Position numbers and translations under genes: made by a program. The notes under the pieces were generated by a model. The model worked only from the letters and a program-made list of their open reading frames with translations. It searched no databases and had not been told where the DNA came from. Of a DNA stretch of 64,000 nt, positions 24,675-37,183 are shown piece by piece. This DNA comes from Pestalotiopsis fici W106-1 (taxonomy: Eukaryota; Ascomycota; Sordariomycetes; Amphisphaeriales; Sporocadaceae): positions 1,612,001-1,676,000 of the forward strand of contig NW_006917098.1 of the NCBI RefSeq assembly GCF_000516985.1. The letters are read 5' to 3'. Position 1 is the stretch's first letter, and the number at the start of each line of letters is the position of its first letter.

Positions 24675-26845
24675 ATGTCTGAGACTTTCGAGTTCCAGGC
24701 TGAGATTTCTCAGCTCTTGTCGCTGATTATCAACACCGTCTACTCGAACAAGGAGATTTTCCTGAGAGAATTGGTGTCCAACGCCTCGGATGCCCTCGAC
24801 AAGATCCGCTATGAGGCTCTGTCCGACCCGTCCAAGCTCGACTCGGGCAAGGACCTCCGCATCGACATTATCCCCGACAAGGAGAACAAGACCCTGACCA
24901 TCCGGGATACCGGTATTGGTATGACCAAGGCTGTAAGTTATTGACATTCTTGTCCTTTCGTTTATGCTGGGCATGTGCTGACTCACATACGCAGGACCTT
25001 GTCAACAACCTCGGTACGATCGCTCGTTCCGGAACAAAGCAGTTCATGGAGGCTCTGACTGCTGGTGCCGATATCTCCATGATCGGTCAGTTCGGTGTTG
25101 GTTTCTACTCTGCATACCTGGTTGCCGACCAAGTTACCGTCATCTCCAAGCACAACGATGATGAGCAGTACATCTGGCAATCGTCTGCCGGTGGTACTTT
25201 CACCATCAAGACCGACACTGAGGGTGAGCAGCTTGGCCGTGGTTCCAAGATGATCCTCCACCTCAAGGACGAGCAGAGCGAGTACCTCAACGAGGCCAAG
25301 ATCAAGGAGGTTATCAAGAAGCACTCCGAGTTCATCTCGTACCCCATCTACCTCCACGTCACCAAGGAGACCGAGAAGGAGGTCCCCGATGAGGACGCTG
25401 AGGAAGTTGAGGAGGTTGATGATGACAAGAAGCCCAAGATTGAGGAGGTCGATGATGACGAGGAGAAGGAGAAGAAGACCAAGACCAAGAAGGTCAAGGA
25501 GACCAGCATCGAGGAGGAGGAGCTCAACAAGCAGAAGCCCATCTGGACTCGCAACCCCCAGGACATCACCCAGGAGGAGTACGCCTCCTTCTACAAGTCC
25601 CTCTCCAACGACTGGGAGGACCACCTTGGTGTCAAGCACTTCTCCGTTGAGGGTCAGCTTGAGTTCCGTGCCATCCTCTTCGTTCCCAAGCGCGCTCCTT
25701 TCGACCTGTTCGAGACCAAGAAGACCAAGAACAACATCAAGCTTTACGTCCGCCGTGTCTTCATCACTGATGACGCCACTGACCTGATCCCTGAGTGGCT
25801 CAGCTTCGTCAAGGGTGTTGTCGACTCTGAGGATCTTCCCCTCAACCTGTCTCGTGAGACCCTTCAGCAGAACAAGATCATGAAGGTCATCAAGAAGAAC
25901 ATTGTCAAGAAGGCTCTCGAGCTCTTCAACGAGATTGCCGAGGACAAGGAGCAGTTCGACAAGTTCTACAGCGCCTTCTCCAAGAACCTGAAGCTCGGTA
26001 TCCACGAGGACTCCCAGAACCGCCAGATCCTGGCCAAGCTTCTCCGCTACAACTCCACCAAGTCTGGTGATGAGCTGACCTCCCTCTCCGACTACGTCAC
26101 CCGTATGCCCGAGCACCAGAAGAACGTCTACTACATCACTGGCGAGTCCCTCAAGGCCGTCCAGAAGTCTCCCTTCCTTGATGCTCTCAAGGAGAAGAAC
26201 TTCGAGGTTCTCTTCCTCGTCGACCCCATTGACGAGTACGCCATGACTCAGCTCAAGGAGTTCGAGGGCAAGAAGCTGGTTGACATCACCAAGGACTTCG
26301 AGCTTGAGGAGACTGAGGAGGAGAAGGCCGCCCGTGAGGCCGAGGAGAAGGAGTACGAGGACCTCGCCAAGGCCCTCAAGAACGTTCTCGGCGACAAGGT
26401 CGAGAAGGTTGTCGTCAGCCACAAGCTTGTCGGCTCTCCTTGCGCCATCCGTACTGGCCAGTTCGGTTGGTCCGCCAACATGGAGCGTATCATGAAGGCC
26501 CAGGCCCTCCGTGACACCTCCATGTCCTCGTACATGAGCTCCAAGAAGACTTTCGAGATCTCTCCCAAGTCCCCCATCATCAAGGAGCTCAAGAAGAAGG
26601 TTGCCGCTGACGGTGAGAACGACCGCACCGTCAAGTCCATCGTCCAGCTCCTCTTCGAGACCTCCCTTCTGGTCTCTGGCTTCACCATTGACGAGCCCGC
26701 TGGCTTTGCTGAGCGTATCCACAAGCTCGTCTCTCTGGGTCTGAACCTGGACGAGGAGGTTGCCGAGGAGGCCGCTGAGGCTCCCGCTACTGCTGATGAT
26801 GCTGCCGCCGCTGCTGGTGACAGCACCATGGAGGAGGTTGACTAA
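24675..26845 (+). CDS. hsp90: Cytosolic Hsp90 molecular chaperone
   Basis: 702-residue Hsp90 in two exons, 24675-24932 and 24995-26845, with a 62-base intron after codon 86. The N-terminal GHKL ATPase domain shows [21 protein letters not shown] and the glycine-rich [14 protein letters not shown] lid region. A D/E/K-rich charged linker follows around residues 215-265, then the middle domain (LNLSRE catalytic loop) and the C-terminal dimerisation domain. The protein ends in MEEVD, the docking tail for TPR co-chaperones, so this is the cytosolic form and not the ER or mitochondrial one. Codon use is strongly biased to C/G-ending codons, as expected for very high expression, and this produces a long spurious antisense open frame. 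It is convergent with the broken permease gene about 300 bases away. Confidence 0.98.
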
Positions 26846-27149
26846 ATGCCTCTTGAATCAGGATTTCGGAATTGAAAAGTTCGACGGAGTTTTGGTCGGG
26901 GTTCATTGTTTCCTCTTGCTTGGTTCAGCATATTTCACACCCTCTAATGCCTCATACCCACACATGTATTCTACATTGATGCCGTTCATGACGATACAGG
27001 CCGGATAAAATAATCCGTAGACGAATGAAACGTTTTAGATCAAACTATTGAAGCCTTATTCACGTGACGCTCTGTGACATTTGCTTGGTACATCGTAGCG
27101 TAGTGAAAGACAAAAGAGCAATCTCTGATTTGCTGCGATTGTGCCAATA
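26846..27149. other. Convergent 3' spacer
   Basis: About 300 bases between the Hsp90 stop and the permease stop; terminator region. Nothing else seen. Confidence 0.6.
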
Positions 27150-29052
27150 CTATTCTTGCGCTGCGTCGACCTGTACGCCAACTATTGTAATTCTTGGGCC
27201 ATTATAATTCCTTCTGCCGTCGATTAGCCACTGGACAGCTGATATTGTTATGACTACGGCAAAAGCAACAATACAATAGTTCATCGATGAACCGTCCACT
27301 GGGAGAGCCGGAGGAAACACGAAAAATATGGTAGTAACCACAGTATAAGCCAAACCAATAAATAATATTGACTGTCCAGCCAAGCCAAGCCGGCAATGTA
27401 AAAGACCGTTCTGGTAGCTTTCTTCTCAGGCAAACCAGATTGACGGCGATTGGGATGCCGTAACTGATGCCAAGCGCGACGACGGTAGCTGACAAGATGG
27501 CGTTGAACGCAACAGTCGATCCTAGGTAAATGCACCCAAAGACGACCACTACGAGCGCATTCAGGTAGAGCGCATTTAGAGGAACCTGTAGAGTGGGATG
27601 CGTCTTCCACCACGTACGAGAAGCGGGTAAGCCGCCGTCGCGGGCAAACGCAAAAATCATCCGGGAGGAAGTTGTTAGACAAGCGGTACCGGCAAAGACG
27701 AGACACATGAGCGGAAACATTAGTAGACACACGGCCCCGGCTCTGCTGTCGGTTGCCAGGTTGAGAATCTGGAGTAGCGGCCCGGCCGGTGACGTGATGA
27801 TATCGGTTGTGTTGGTTTGTCCTCCCGATACAAACAAGAGAATCATGATGAATATGAATCCAGTGCTGATCCCAATGTACTCGCAGTATACCATGATTTT
27901 GGGGCCTTCGACAGCTGCGTTTGGAATCTCTTCAATCATGTGAGCTACAGCGTCGAACCCAGTAAAACCTGCGGCGCCCTATTTTCATTAGTGACTGCTC
28001 CTTGAATCGGCGTCAGAGCCGTAATGGATCATCGAAAGTCATATGAAAGTAAGAACAAAAGAGAAAGTTGTCCCGATGGCCAAACATCAAGCATGCCAGC
28101 AAGGAGCGCAGCGCCAAGAGTTTTACTCACTTGAAGAAGGCCCAAGAGCCAGGCGACACCATCTGGCCATCCGGTTGTGTTTATAAAAGTGGCAAAGACA
28201 TAATCAGCTGTGGCATACTTTGGGGCTGCGCAGGCCAGTACGGTGATGCAAATGATGATGAATCCAGCAATGCTCCAAAAGAGGGCAAAATGGTTGATCC
28301 GCGGAAGCAAAGATTCCAGGAATACGTTTACTAGAAACACGACGAGCGTGATTCCTAGATAGCTTGAAAAATGATGCATGTTAGTTCTTAAATTATTCAC
28401 GTTGGGAAAAGAATAACATTTCTCGCCAAAATTGCTATGCTGAGAACCATCTAACCTATATTGTTAGACGCCACAAAGAAAAGTTAAACAATAAACCCCA
28501 GAAGAGTCATCAAGATTCCAACTATTATAGTAGCAAAAGAAAAACGCCATGCCATGTCAGTACTCACATGAGAAATTGATGCCACCTCTCAAACCGATAT
28601 TGCGGATTCAGAAGCGAGATGATATCGACCACCAGAGTGCTGGCCAGAGAGCTATTCGTAGCAACGAGCGCCACCCACCCCGACACATTGATCTAGCCCG
28701 TGACCCAGGAGAGGCCCCTCTGGAGCGGCCGAGGCGCGACGACGGCGACCCAGTGGTACTGGCCGCCCGCGGTGGGATACGCCGAGAGGAACTCGGCGAG
28801 GCTGGCGGCGAGGGCGAGATTGCAAAACCCCGCCGCCACGAGGCCCCAGACGACGGCCACGGGGCCGCCCGAGGGCAGGGCGACGGACAGGGCCGTGGCG
28901 AGGGCGGTCCACGAGTTCAGAATGGCAAACGACAAGCCCAGCATGGTCCCGCGGCTGAACTGGCGCTTGAACGCTGGCGCGTGGCCGAGTTCGGCCAGTC
29001 TCCTCTCGTCATGATCGTTTTCACCTGGCCTTTTGTTGATGTGGTCTCTCAT
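27150..29052 (-). pseudogene. Amino-acid/GABA/choline-type permease, broken by a TAG and a frameshift
   Basis: APC-superfamily transporter, many membrane spans, of the fungal choline/GABA permease group. Exons by family fit: 29052-28568, 28362-28131 and 27978-27150, with GTGAGT donors at both introns. Typical stretches are present: TMLGLSFAILNSW, YPTAGGQYHWVA, GFTGFDAVAHMIEEIPNA and ARDGGLPAS. Two lesions interrupt the frame. Codon 120 is TAG (28693-28695) where the family has Trp in the LSWVTG-W-xNVxGW segment. Near 27355-27366 the frame shifts by a net +1 (an apparent extra TATT in ATTATTTATTGG), so the last spans (IGLAYTVVTTIFFVFPP, then VQWLIDGRRNYNGPRI) are read in another frame. With both repaired the protein would be 514 residues, normal for the family. 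As it stands, a functional carrier is not expected. Sequencing error is possible but two separate faults make it less likely. Confidence 0.8.
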
Positions 29053-31840
29053 GATATGGGAAATTGTGGTGATGGGGGTTACTGTTGACTTGTTGAGTGG
29101 TCAAGTACTGCGTTTGATTCCGGGACAAGTTCCCATGAATACAAGTATTTCTTGAAAATGCTTCCGTAAGGAGCGTCATTGGGAAATCTAGTGCTTATTT
29201 CATCCAATTTTGCTTTCACTTTGGCGGTCGGAAATCAAACTTTACAGACTCGAAACGGCTTGAATAATGTTGTTTGAAATCATGAGGACAGTGCTTACAA
29301 GATGAGGTGATACCAACCTTGTTCACTTTTTAGTCCTAGGCCAGGCCATGGTGAGACTTTCGTTGGCCGCAGACTCTGCATGAGCAGCAACAGCAACAGC
29401 AACATCAACATCATGGACACCATCGTCGCCCAAGGTCCTTGATACGAATGAGCAAAGACGTTGGGGCTCGCCTCACCCTGGTAGTGACGTTTTCGGCTAG
29501 TGTAGTTTGCTCTGTATAGTCGAACCCCAACGCCAAGCATCACTGATTGGACATGGGACAACACGCAAATGTTAAAGGCGCTTCCGGTAGGGCAAACTTC
29601 ATAGGATTAGCTAACAACAGAAAACACGTGCAAGTAATTTGTATTGCTTTTGGAAAATTAAAAAAGGGAAATCGTATCTTTGAGATACCGAGCATCTTAC
29701 CACGGCAGTGGCGTGGAACTGGCGCCATCGGCTTTTTGACCTCGGTAATTCTGGCACAAAAAACTTGACTAGGTCCAGACGATAGCCCGAGTCACGAACG
29801 ACGCTCCACAGAGTGGTAATACTATGAAAAGAACTATAGAGACATGATGAAAAACACAGAGCGCAATGACTTGTAGTATATTCCAGGTAGATTTTACGAC
29901 TAGGAAAGCTTGTAGGTTATGGCCACGCAGGCACCGAAATGGGCACGAAAAGTCGGCGTGATTGTTGTTATCCAGCCAACGACTTCTTGATACTAGTCCA
30001 CTTCCGTGCGCCTGTACCTATCTGAATCACGACAGTCTATCAATTTCCAAAAATAAATGTCCCACTATCCCAATATACTAGAGCAAATCTTGACGCGTTG
30101 GATTATTTAGTATAATATACGTAGAGGCCCAGTTATCCGGATATCCACTCACCCAAAGCTGCCGAGACGGACGAGGCCGAAGTTTTTCTTTGTGATGCTG
30201 CCGAGGGTCCAGTGCAGTGCTAGAGATGGGCGCCGGGTTTTTAGGCGAGTGGCCCTCCAGCGGAGAGAGCTAGGGGCGGCCCGCCCGATAGGATACAGCA
30301 CTACTCGCCTGCGATTATAGCGGCCAAGTAGTAGATGTACAACGCTTTTTTGTGATATCAGTCATGTCACGTTGTCATTACCACTTTTAGGAATTGGACT
30401 TGACAGGATCTCGATCAAGATAATAGGACATTTCAACTTGAGTTTTTTTTTTTGCTACGATATTGTCGTGGTGGTTATCCTGCCAAGAGGAATGAAACTG
30501 GTATATGGCGCCGACTAGCCCCCTAACAGAGAGTGGACAATCGGTCCTGTACCTGAAAGCCCTAGATATCGGCGGCGTTGAGGTAACTATGGGTTTCACG
30601 CTGTCGTAATTTACTGTGATACACACCTTGGCATCTCTCGAGGAAGATACTGGCCTGATGCAGAGAAGTTTGGCTGCCTCGAGGCAGCTACAGGCACTCC
30701 AGCGCACAGACTCGGGCAATGCCCGGCGGTAGAAAATGTGTGTCCTGTCCGTGTAAGCCAGCCGCAGCAGGTTGCATTGTTCGAGAAAAAGAGTCGCGGA
30801 CAAATGAAGGGGGCAAATGCCATGAAACTGTAGTCCAGGGGGGGAAGGGAAAAGAGTTTGGTTCCAGCTTACTTAAATGATGAACCTCTCGAACCAGGAA
30901 AATCGCATGATCTGAAGTCAGGATCTAGGCCAAGGGTTCATCCATACGTGGGGAAAACTTGGGACGCTCGTGGAACAAATAAGCATGATCCAGAGGGGCC
31001 CCAGGCATTTGCCGGGCTTCCACTCATTCTGGAATGGGCAACATTCTTCTAAAAGACAAAGTGCACACACAATGTTGAGACGAAGATGCAAGCAATAACC
31101 TCGTCGATGAATTTGTGCTGCTTGGCCGAGAAGTACACGAATTTAGATCCCTTATCGCATCTCCGGAGATGTAATCGTGACACAGCTAGGCATGGGCGGA
31201 GTTGAAGTGTTTCACCGTCCAACCACTTATCGCTGCTGCCATCAATTGACACCACACTGCAGAAACAGGTGCTGTAGATACCGACTAGGGCTCTCGAGGA
31301 GAGCTGAGGCTTGTTGGTGGATGACGACTTCATCAAAGTGACGAGCACATCAAACAGAGGGGATTCTCTTCCCAATGCCGATTTACGAAACACCAGAGTT
31401 GGGAAGCCATTGGCTTGGTTCAGCCGCAACCCTCCCGGAGCTCTAGTCTGCAATCGGTCCAAGGGGAGAGTCCCATCTTCTGACGAGTTTCAGAGATCCC
31501 AGCTGCTTGCCTTGTCCACACCACTACTCTCTTTTTCTGTTCCGGTACCTGCCTAAGCCACCACCATGGTTTCCAGCCTATATGCGACTGACCACACAGA
31601 CGTCTCCTCAGATCTTTTGCCATGTGCCGGGCTTCCTATTGACGGCTTTTCTTTTTATATACATATATATAGATATGATCGTTGGGTCCTGTCGCAGATC
31701 TTGAACACGTAATACATTTGCGCATCTCGTCTTTGTGAGGAACCGCTGCAGATTGCCATTAAACGCATCATCACCCTACACTACGCTTCCCCAAGCGAAT
31801 TCTCCGATCCGCAAAGTCACTTATATCTCGGAAAAAAGAA
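29053..31840. other. Long intergenic spacer
   Basis: About 2.8 kb with no recognisable gene. It includes a CAG/CAA/CAT triplet stretch near 29382-29415 and open frames up to about 138 codons (30387-30803, -; 31049-31462, -) without domains. The last part is the promoter of the secreted cysteine protein. Confidence 0.55.
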
Positions 31841-32299
31841 ATGAAGATTCTTACAGTATTTGCATTGAGCGCCTCGGTAGCATTTGCAGCTCCGTCAAGC
31901 CCAGCCAGCCCGCCCACGCCCTCCACACCGTCCAGCCCATCAAGCATATCATTGGGGCACGACAAGACAAATTCGAATACTCTCACAAGCTGTACCCCGG
32001 ACTCCATCGCACAGTGTGTCGCATCTCTAGGGCTGGATGGGATATCATGCTTTGCTCAAGTCTGCACGACAATGGGAGCCACAGAGTTGAGGCGGCGCCA
32101 GACCAGCAACGCTACAGCTGCTGCCACCGACGACCTAGATGAGACCGACGGCGACGATGACGATGAGGATGTAGAGGATGACTTTAGGGTCGCGGCCCAT
32201 GACGATACGCCGGCGTCCTGCACTGAAGATAACCTGCTGGACTGTGCAGTGGCCCAGTGGAGGAATCCCGACATTTGCTTTCAGCAGCTGTGCCTCTAA
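31841..32299 (+). CDS. Small secreted protein with duplicated four-cysteine module
   Basis: Intronless, 152 residues. Residues 1-17 are a clear signal peptide (MKILTVFALSASVAFA, cleavage near AFA-AP). A Pro/Ser-rich stretch follows. The mature chain has exactly eight cysteines in two modules with identical spacing, C-x7-C-x10-C-x4-C: C51, C59, C70, C75 and C127, C135, C146, C151. Further residues repeat (SCT-x-D/E at the start, the IC/SCF-x-Q-x-C end). Between them lie an RRR site at 84-86 that Kex2-type proteases could cut and a very acidic linker (residues 97-114, mostly Asp/Glu). I know no named family with this pattern. A secreted effector-like or surface-acting role is inference from size, signal peptide and even cysteine count. 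No lesions are seen and the ATG at 31841 fits the signal peptide. Confidence 0.72.
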   Translation: MKILTVFALSASVAFAAPSSPASPPTPSTPSSPSSISLGHDKTNSNTLTSCTPDSIAQCVASLGLDGISCFAQVCTTMGATELRRRQTSNATAAATDDLDETDGDDDDEDVEDDFRVAAHDDTPASCTEDNLLDCAVAQWRNPDICFQQLCL

Positions 32300-35200
32300 G
32301 TTGTGTAGCAAAAATGTCGCTTTGGGGATGGAGAGGCGGGGAGCGGCATATTTGTCCTTGACAATCAACCGAGATTCTTTCATCTACGTTTGAAATTATT
32401 CTCTTTTCCTGTATCAGGAGTGGAGGCTCCTTGTACACCAACAGACAGACGGGAATCCCCTCCTTCCCCCTTTTTTCCAGCGCATCACAAGATCTGAAAA
32501 GACTCGGGAAAGTCGGGTTGATTATTGGTGTTTGATCGTGGCGATTGTACGATGTGAATTGATTGATTGATACTGTACTATTAGATAACTGACTCGACGA
32601 TTCCGGATTGGCCTACACGATGGGGAATGTTTGACAGGCGCTTTTGGTCCTTTTCGGGTATAGAAGAACATTGATGTGTTAGCGGGCTAGTGTTTTCTTT
32701 TTTGTTATATCCCTAGAACTCATGCAAGGCCACTACCGTAGATACAATCGGCCCTGGCCAGCTCGTTACGAAGAATGATACTCGAGTTCTGTCCCTCTCA
32801 GCCTTATTACCCTTGATAATGACGTGTGAAGGCGGCGGTATCAATTTAAACTATTGCACAGCAGTACATGATGATATCCTGTCATATAATATCAAATATC
32901 CTGAATCGCAATCACCTGTGCTTTGAATGCCGCAAGTCCGTGGTACTGTCTTACGGGATCATCCTCGACGATCTTTGAATCTTGCCATCAGTAGCCGATC
33001 GCCGCCGCCGCCGCCCCAAACAAACAAAACAGGGCCACCAACATCTATCTACGTACCCTCGTGGAGATGGCTAAGCCAGCCGAAATTGAGATCGATTGTA
33101 CGCTTGCTCCCAGCCAGAGATCTCCACTTGCCGCTGCCGAGCGAATATCTTTTGTAATTTTATCGAGATGTGATTTACTGTGAATCGAGGGGGAATAAAT
33201 AGCATGTAATTTTTGTCACACTCGGCCGGAAAGGTGGAGCGTCCTACTTTGCAGGGTCGGCGCTACTCAACAGTGGATGATAAACTCAGCCTATCGGATT
33301 TCTTGATATTCCTGGGTTTCGCTCGCAAGGTATCTGTATACTACACTAGCAAGTCCTACGCAGCAATGATGGCGAAAAAGCGGCTCTCCACTCCAGCTCA
33401 GTTGGTAACTGGTAAGTTGGTCTCTTGGCATACGCAGCTCTATGGAGTTGTTGCGATATTACCTTGTACACTAGGCTGTGGTCATGGGGAGACCCACTAC
33501 AAGACTTGAAGACTATACTACTACAAGGTCTTCCAGAAGACCCCTGGACAGGGGGTCGAGTAATTCGAGACTTTTGTTGGCTCATTCCTCTTAGGTACCG
33601 CTAGCTAGAAATCTTTGATTAGCCACGTCGTAAGCTCACGGTATCCAGTGGGAGTCTGGTTGCTGGCTGCAGGTCCCAAAAATCTACATGGAGCTTACAT
33701 GTGAGTCGTGACCCGGTGTTTTGATGTGATCACACAATCGGAAGTCAAGTACATCAGGATCGATATTGACATGAGTCAAATTCAGATGGAGGAATCCATA
33801 GGCAATGTTGATTCAGAGTGCGTCTTGAAAAGGCTCCTAGCCTCAATGTTGCTTGGGATCATACAAATATTTCTTCAAAAGACGACTCAAGAGGTTCAGC
33901 CACGATTCCTGCCCGGCACGAGCCCGACAGCATCTATTGACCGGGTGTCTTCTTCCCCGACAGACGAAAAGCGACATCTAGCGTGCCTGGCTAGTCTGTC
34001 GACATGTCCTCCCATCATTTTCTGACTCGGTTCACGGATCAATACTTGGAGCTGATGATAATGGGGTAGTGAGTGGATTAGTTGGGATTATTCAGGAAAT
34101 ACCCAAGGGCCAAGCTACTACTTGTATTATCAAGCTTGCCAAGAGCCCCGGGTCATTGGTCCGGTAAGCCACTCCGTTGAGAAAACGATGCCCGTTTGCA
34201 AGCCGGATCCCCATAGGGCATTGCAACATGCTTCCGGTAGGTTCAGGAACGGGCGGCCGATTTAATTTCGGTGCCAATTCTTCGATGTAGCAAGGACCCG
34301 TAACGCGGTCATTGGCCCAATGAGAAAAAGGAAAAAAAGAAAAAAGCTTGTTTGAGGTAAGAAGATCAACCCGTTCATCTATGCCGGTCTAGATGACGGT
34401 GCTGGACACTAAGCCCGACAGGACTCAGCGATCGCTTGCCGCGCGAGTCAGCGCACTCGAACATCTCGACCCCTGGTAATCCAAGGGCAACAAATTGCTC
34501 AGGAGGCATTTCTATTTCTCATATTTTGTTCAGCTTTTTCATAGCTTGCCTGTACTACTGTAGTCCGATGAATATGAAATTTCCAAAGAATTGTAGTGCC
34601 TGATGTGACTGACTGTCTATAAGTTTGCTAGCACAGCAGCAAAGTCCGAGCGTATTCTGCTTTTGTATATATATGTATTATACCAAAAAGGGAGATCTGC
34701 AATGATAATCAGCGCCGTACTTTTGCCTGCCGAATGCACAAGGGGTTGCTTACCACAAAATCTGCCCTGGTACAAGAGACTACTAGCAAGTTTAATTCAA
34801 TCTGTTTTTGGCAATCGACCAACAGTGTGGTGTCCCCTACCATTAGCTAATACATACAATCCAAGATGGGTGGCGTCGCCGGAAACTGCTCCCCTCCTCC
34901 GGAACGCACAGAATATCGGGGGAATTTTGCCTTGGCGTCTTCAGCCCAGATTGCCCAGGGCTGGAGTCTTCCCCTGTGCACTAATAATACCACTAAGCCC
35001 TCCTAGTAGAATCTGGCGAGTCTGAATATTGCGGATCCCACTGAGAAGCTGAACCAGTCAGCCAAGATGGATCTGCTGGTCCTGGGTCGTCTGCCCTATA
35101 TGTGACATAAGCGCCATTTCAGAAGTAAAATGGAACTTGCTAGGAGCAGCCCTCAAAGGCAACACGGTGGGGATCTAGTTTGAACATGGGGGGTTTAGCT

Positions 35201-35501
35201 CGTCAAGGGGAAGAGGCCCGTCTTGGTCTTCTTTGAGAATTAGTTCTGGGGAGAGAAAAAGGGTATTAGTATCTGGAACGAAGCCCGCCGATAGAGTTTC
35301 GACGGGAAAACGGACTGATGCCCTCTTTTTCTTCTCGCCGGCGACCTAGATTCGTTATTGGTATTTTGAGTTTTAACCATCAACAAGCCTATCATTATTA
35401 CTTCTCGGCAGCTGTGGTTTATTGTTTGCCAGCCACGTGGAGGGAAAGGGAAAACTACTACCAACTACTACCTACTTGCCCATCTACCCGCCTTGTCGAT
35501 C
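32300..35501. other. Long intergenic spacer
   Basis: About 3.2 kb. A (GCC)n tract lies near 33001-33016 and an AT-alternating tract near 34665. Open frames of about 100-120 codons (33708-34025, 34663-35025) show no domain. No gene seen; the final few hundred bases are the promoter of the rhodopsin-fold gene. Confidence 0.55.
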
Positions 35502-37183
35502 ATGTCTGAAGCCCAAACGCCTTTTCAGGTCGAGGGCTGGGTAGAGTGGAGCCTGGGTGTCGCCATAATACTGCTTCGACTCTATGCTCGATGGAAGGCA
35601 GTTGGTTTCAAAGGCTGGAAGGGAGATGACTATTTCTCTGTACTAGCCCTGATACTTTGGACTGTAAGTCATGATCCTCTGCAACGGCAGCTGCTAGGTT
35701 GTCTCGAGATTTCTTTTTTCTTGCGCCTCAAGACTGCCAAATGATAGAAATTGTTGAATAATAACACTTGGCCTATAGATGGATATCACAGTTGTAACGT
35801 TGGTCGGTAAGCAATCCTCCGGTCAAATCCAATGTTTCCTCGCCAAAATATTGGCCCTGACCAAGACAAGACTGACATGGGACATCTAGGAAAATACGAG
35901 ACGAACATTGGAGTCACGACAGAAATGGTCGAGCAAATGAGCCCCGAAGAGATACATGACCGAGAGCTAGGTTCGAAATGGCTATTCACTGGCTGGAATA
36001 CCTATGTAGCTCTGATTTGGACTCTCAAGGGCTGCATGTTGTTCTTCTTCAACCGAATCACGTATGCAACATTTTGCTCCAACAGGCCAACTCAATTAGA
36101 GAGAGACATGTGCTGACAGTGGGATAGTCTTGGCCTGAGTCAGCAGAAATTCGTCAAGTGGACGAGTGTAGCTTGCGTGGTGACATATCTCATCATGTTT
36201 GTGATAATCTTTACACAATGCACACCTGTATCAGACAATTGGAGGGTCGCTCCCATCCCTGGTTGTGAGTTGTGACCTAGGGACTATCCTAGAGGAAGAA
36301 CCAGCTGACCAAGGCACTATAGATAACTGTTCTGCCAAGCCAGCAAACTATATTTCTGTAGCCGTTCTCAACGTGGCGTAAGTCTATTCGAGCTAACCGA
36401 CCCTACTACCTATTATACACCAACGAGAGCGCTGACGGGGTGAATGTACACACAGCACGGACATTGTGATCGTTGGCATACCCATTCCTCTTCTCTTTGC
36501 GGTCAAGCTCACTGTGGCACGAAAACTCGCTATTGGAGCTTTGCTCTGTTCAGGAGTGTTTGTCATGATTGCGACACTGCTGAGATGCGTACTATCGCTC
36601 CAAAACGTCGAGCTCATCAACCTGTGCACAATTTGGGCCATTCGAGAAACTGTACGTGATTTACATCTTACTACCTGGAATTATCATCTGAGATATCTTG
36701 AATCTACATCACTCATATATCCCGTACTCACATGGCTTGGTCTCGCAGTTTGTCGCAATCATTGCCGTCAATGCCGCGCCCATCAAGCCGCTCTTCTCGA
36801 GCGCCAAGTGGCTCAAGTCGACCTCGAAAGGTGGAACCGACAGCCACACTCCGTATAACAAGCGCAGCAACGTATACGCCCTCTCGGGCAAGAGCAAAGG
36901 CTCGCAGCTCCGCAACGTCCTGCCATTTCACAACAACCCGGCCGGCACCCAAGTTTTAAGTTCGAGCGAGGAAAACATTATGAGAGCAGCAGCTGGCGGC
37001 GGCAGCAGTACCACCAAGTCGCAAATCAGCCAGACATCGACAGCGCTCGACAGCGTCGACCGGGACAATAATGACCGAAATACGCAGCAGATTAATGACG
37101 GCGGTATCGTGGTCACGACGACATACCAGGTCAGGGACGACGGCAGTAATATCGAGGCGCACGATGGTGAGGGCAAGTGGTGA
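35502..37183 (+). CDS. SAT4/PTH11-like fungal rhodopsin-fold membrane protein
   Basis: Predicted 394 residues in seven exons: 35502-35663, 35779-35806, 35890-36061, 36128-36264, 36323-36377, 36456-36651 and 36749-37183. All phases agree. It carries the family's usual series: LLRLYARW and GWKGDDYFSVLALILW in the first helices, GKYETNIGV in the first loop, CMLFFFNRIT, a helix ending before FTQCTPVSDNW, DIVIVGIPIPLLF, and LRCVLSLQ followed by WAIRET and FVAIIAVNAAPIKPLF. About seven membrane spans are expected, then a Ser/Asn-rich cytoplasmic tail of about 120 residues. Relatives include PTH11-type receptors and many uncharacterised plasma-membrane proteins. Signal and ligand are not predictable. 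Start at the first ATG; an upstream TTG is not needed. Confidence 0.86.

Noticed and set aside
24983..26722. 579-codon antisense open frame opposite Hsp90
   Set aside because: Mirror image of strong codon bias in Hsp90. The product is a Leu/Asp/Val-rich string with no domain.
30387..30803. 138-codon minus-strand open frame
   Set aside because: No recognisable family, signal peptide or neighbouring exons; treated as chance.
34663..35025. 120-codon open frame on +
   Set aside because: No ATG at the indicated start, no motif, and no splice structure suggesting a gene.
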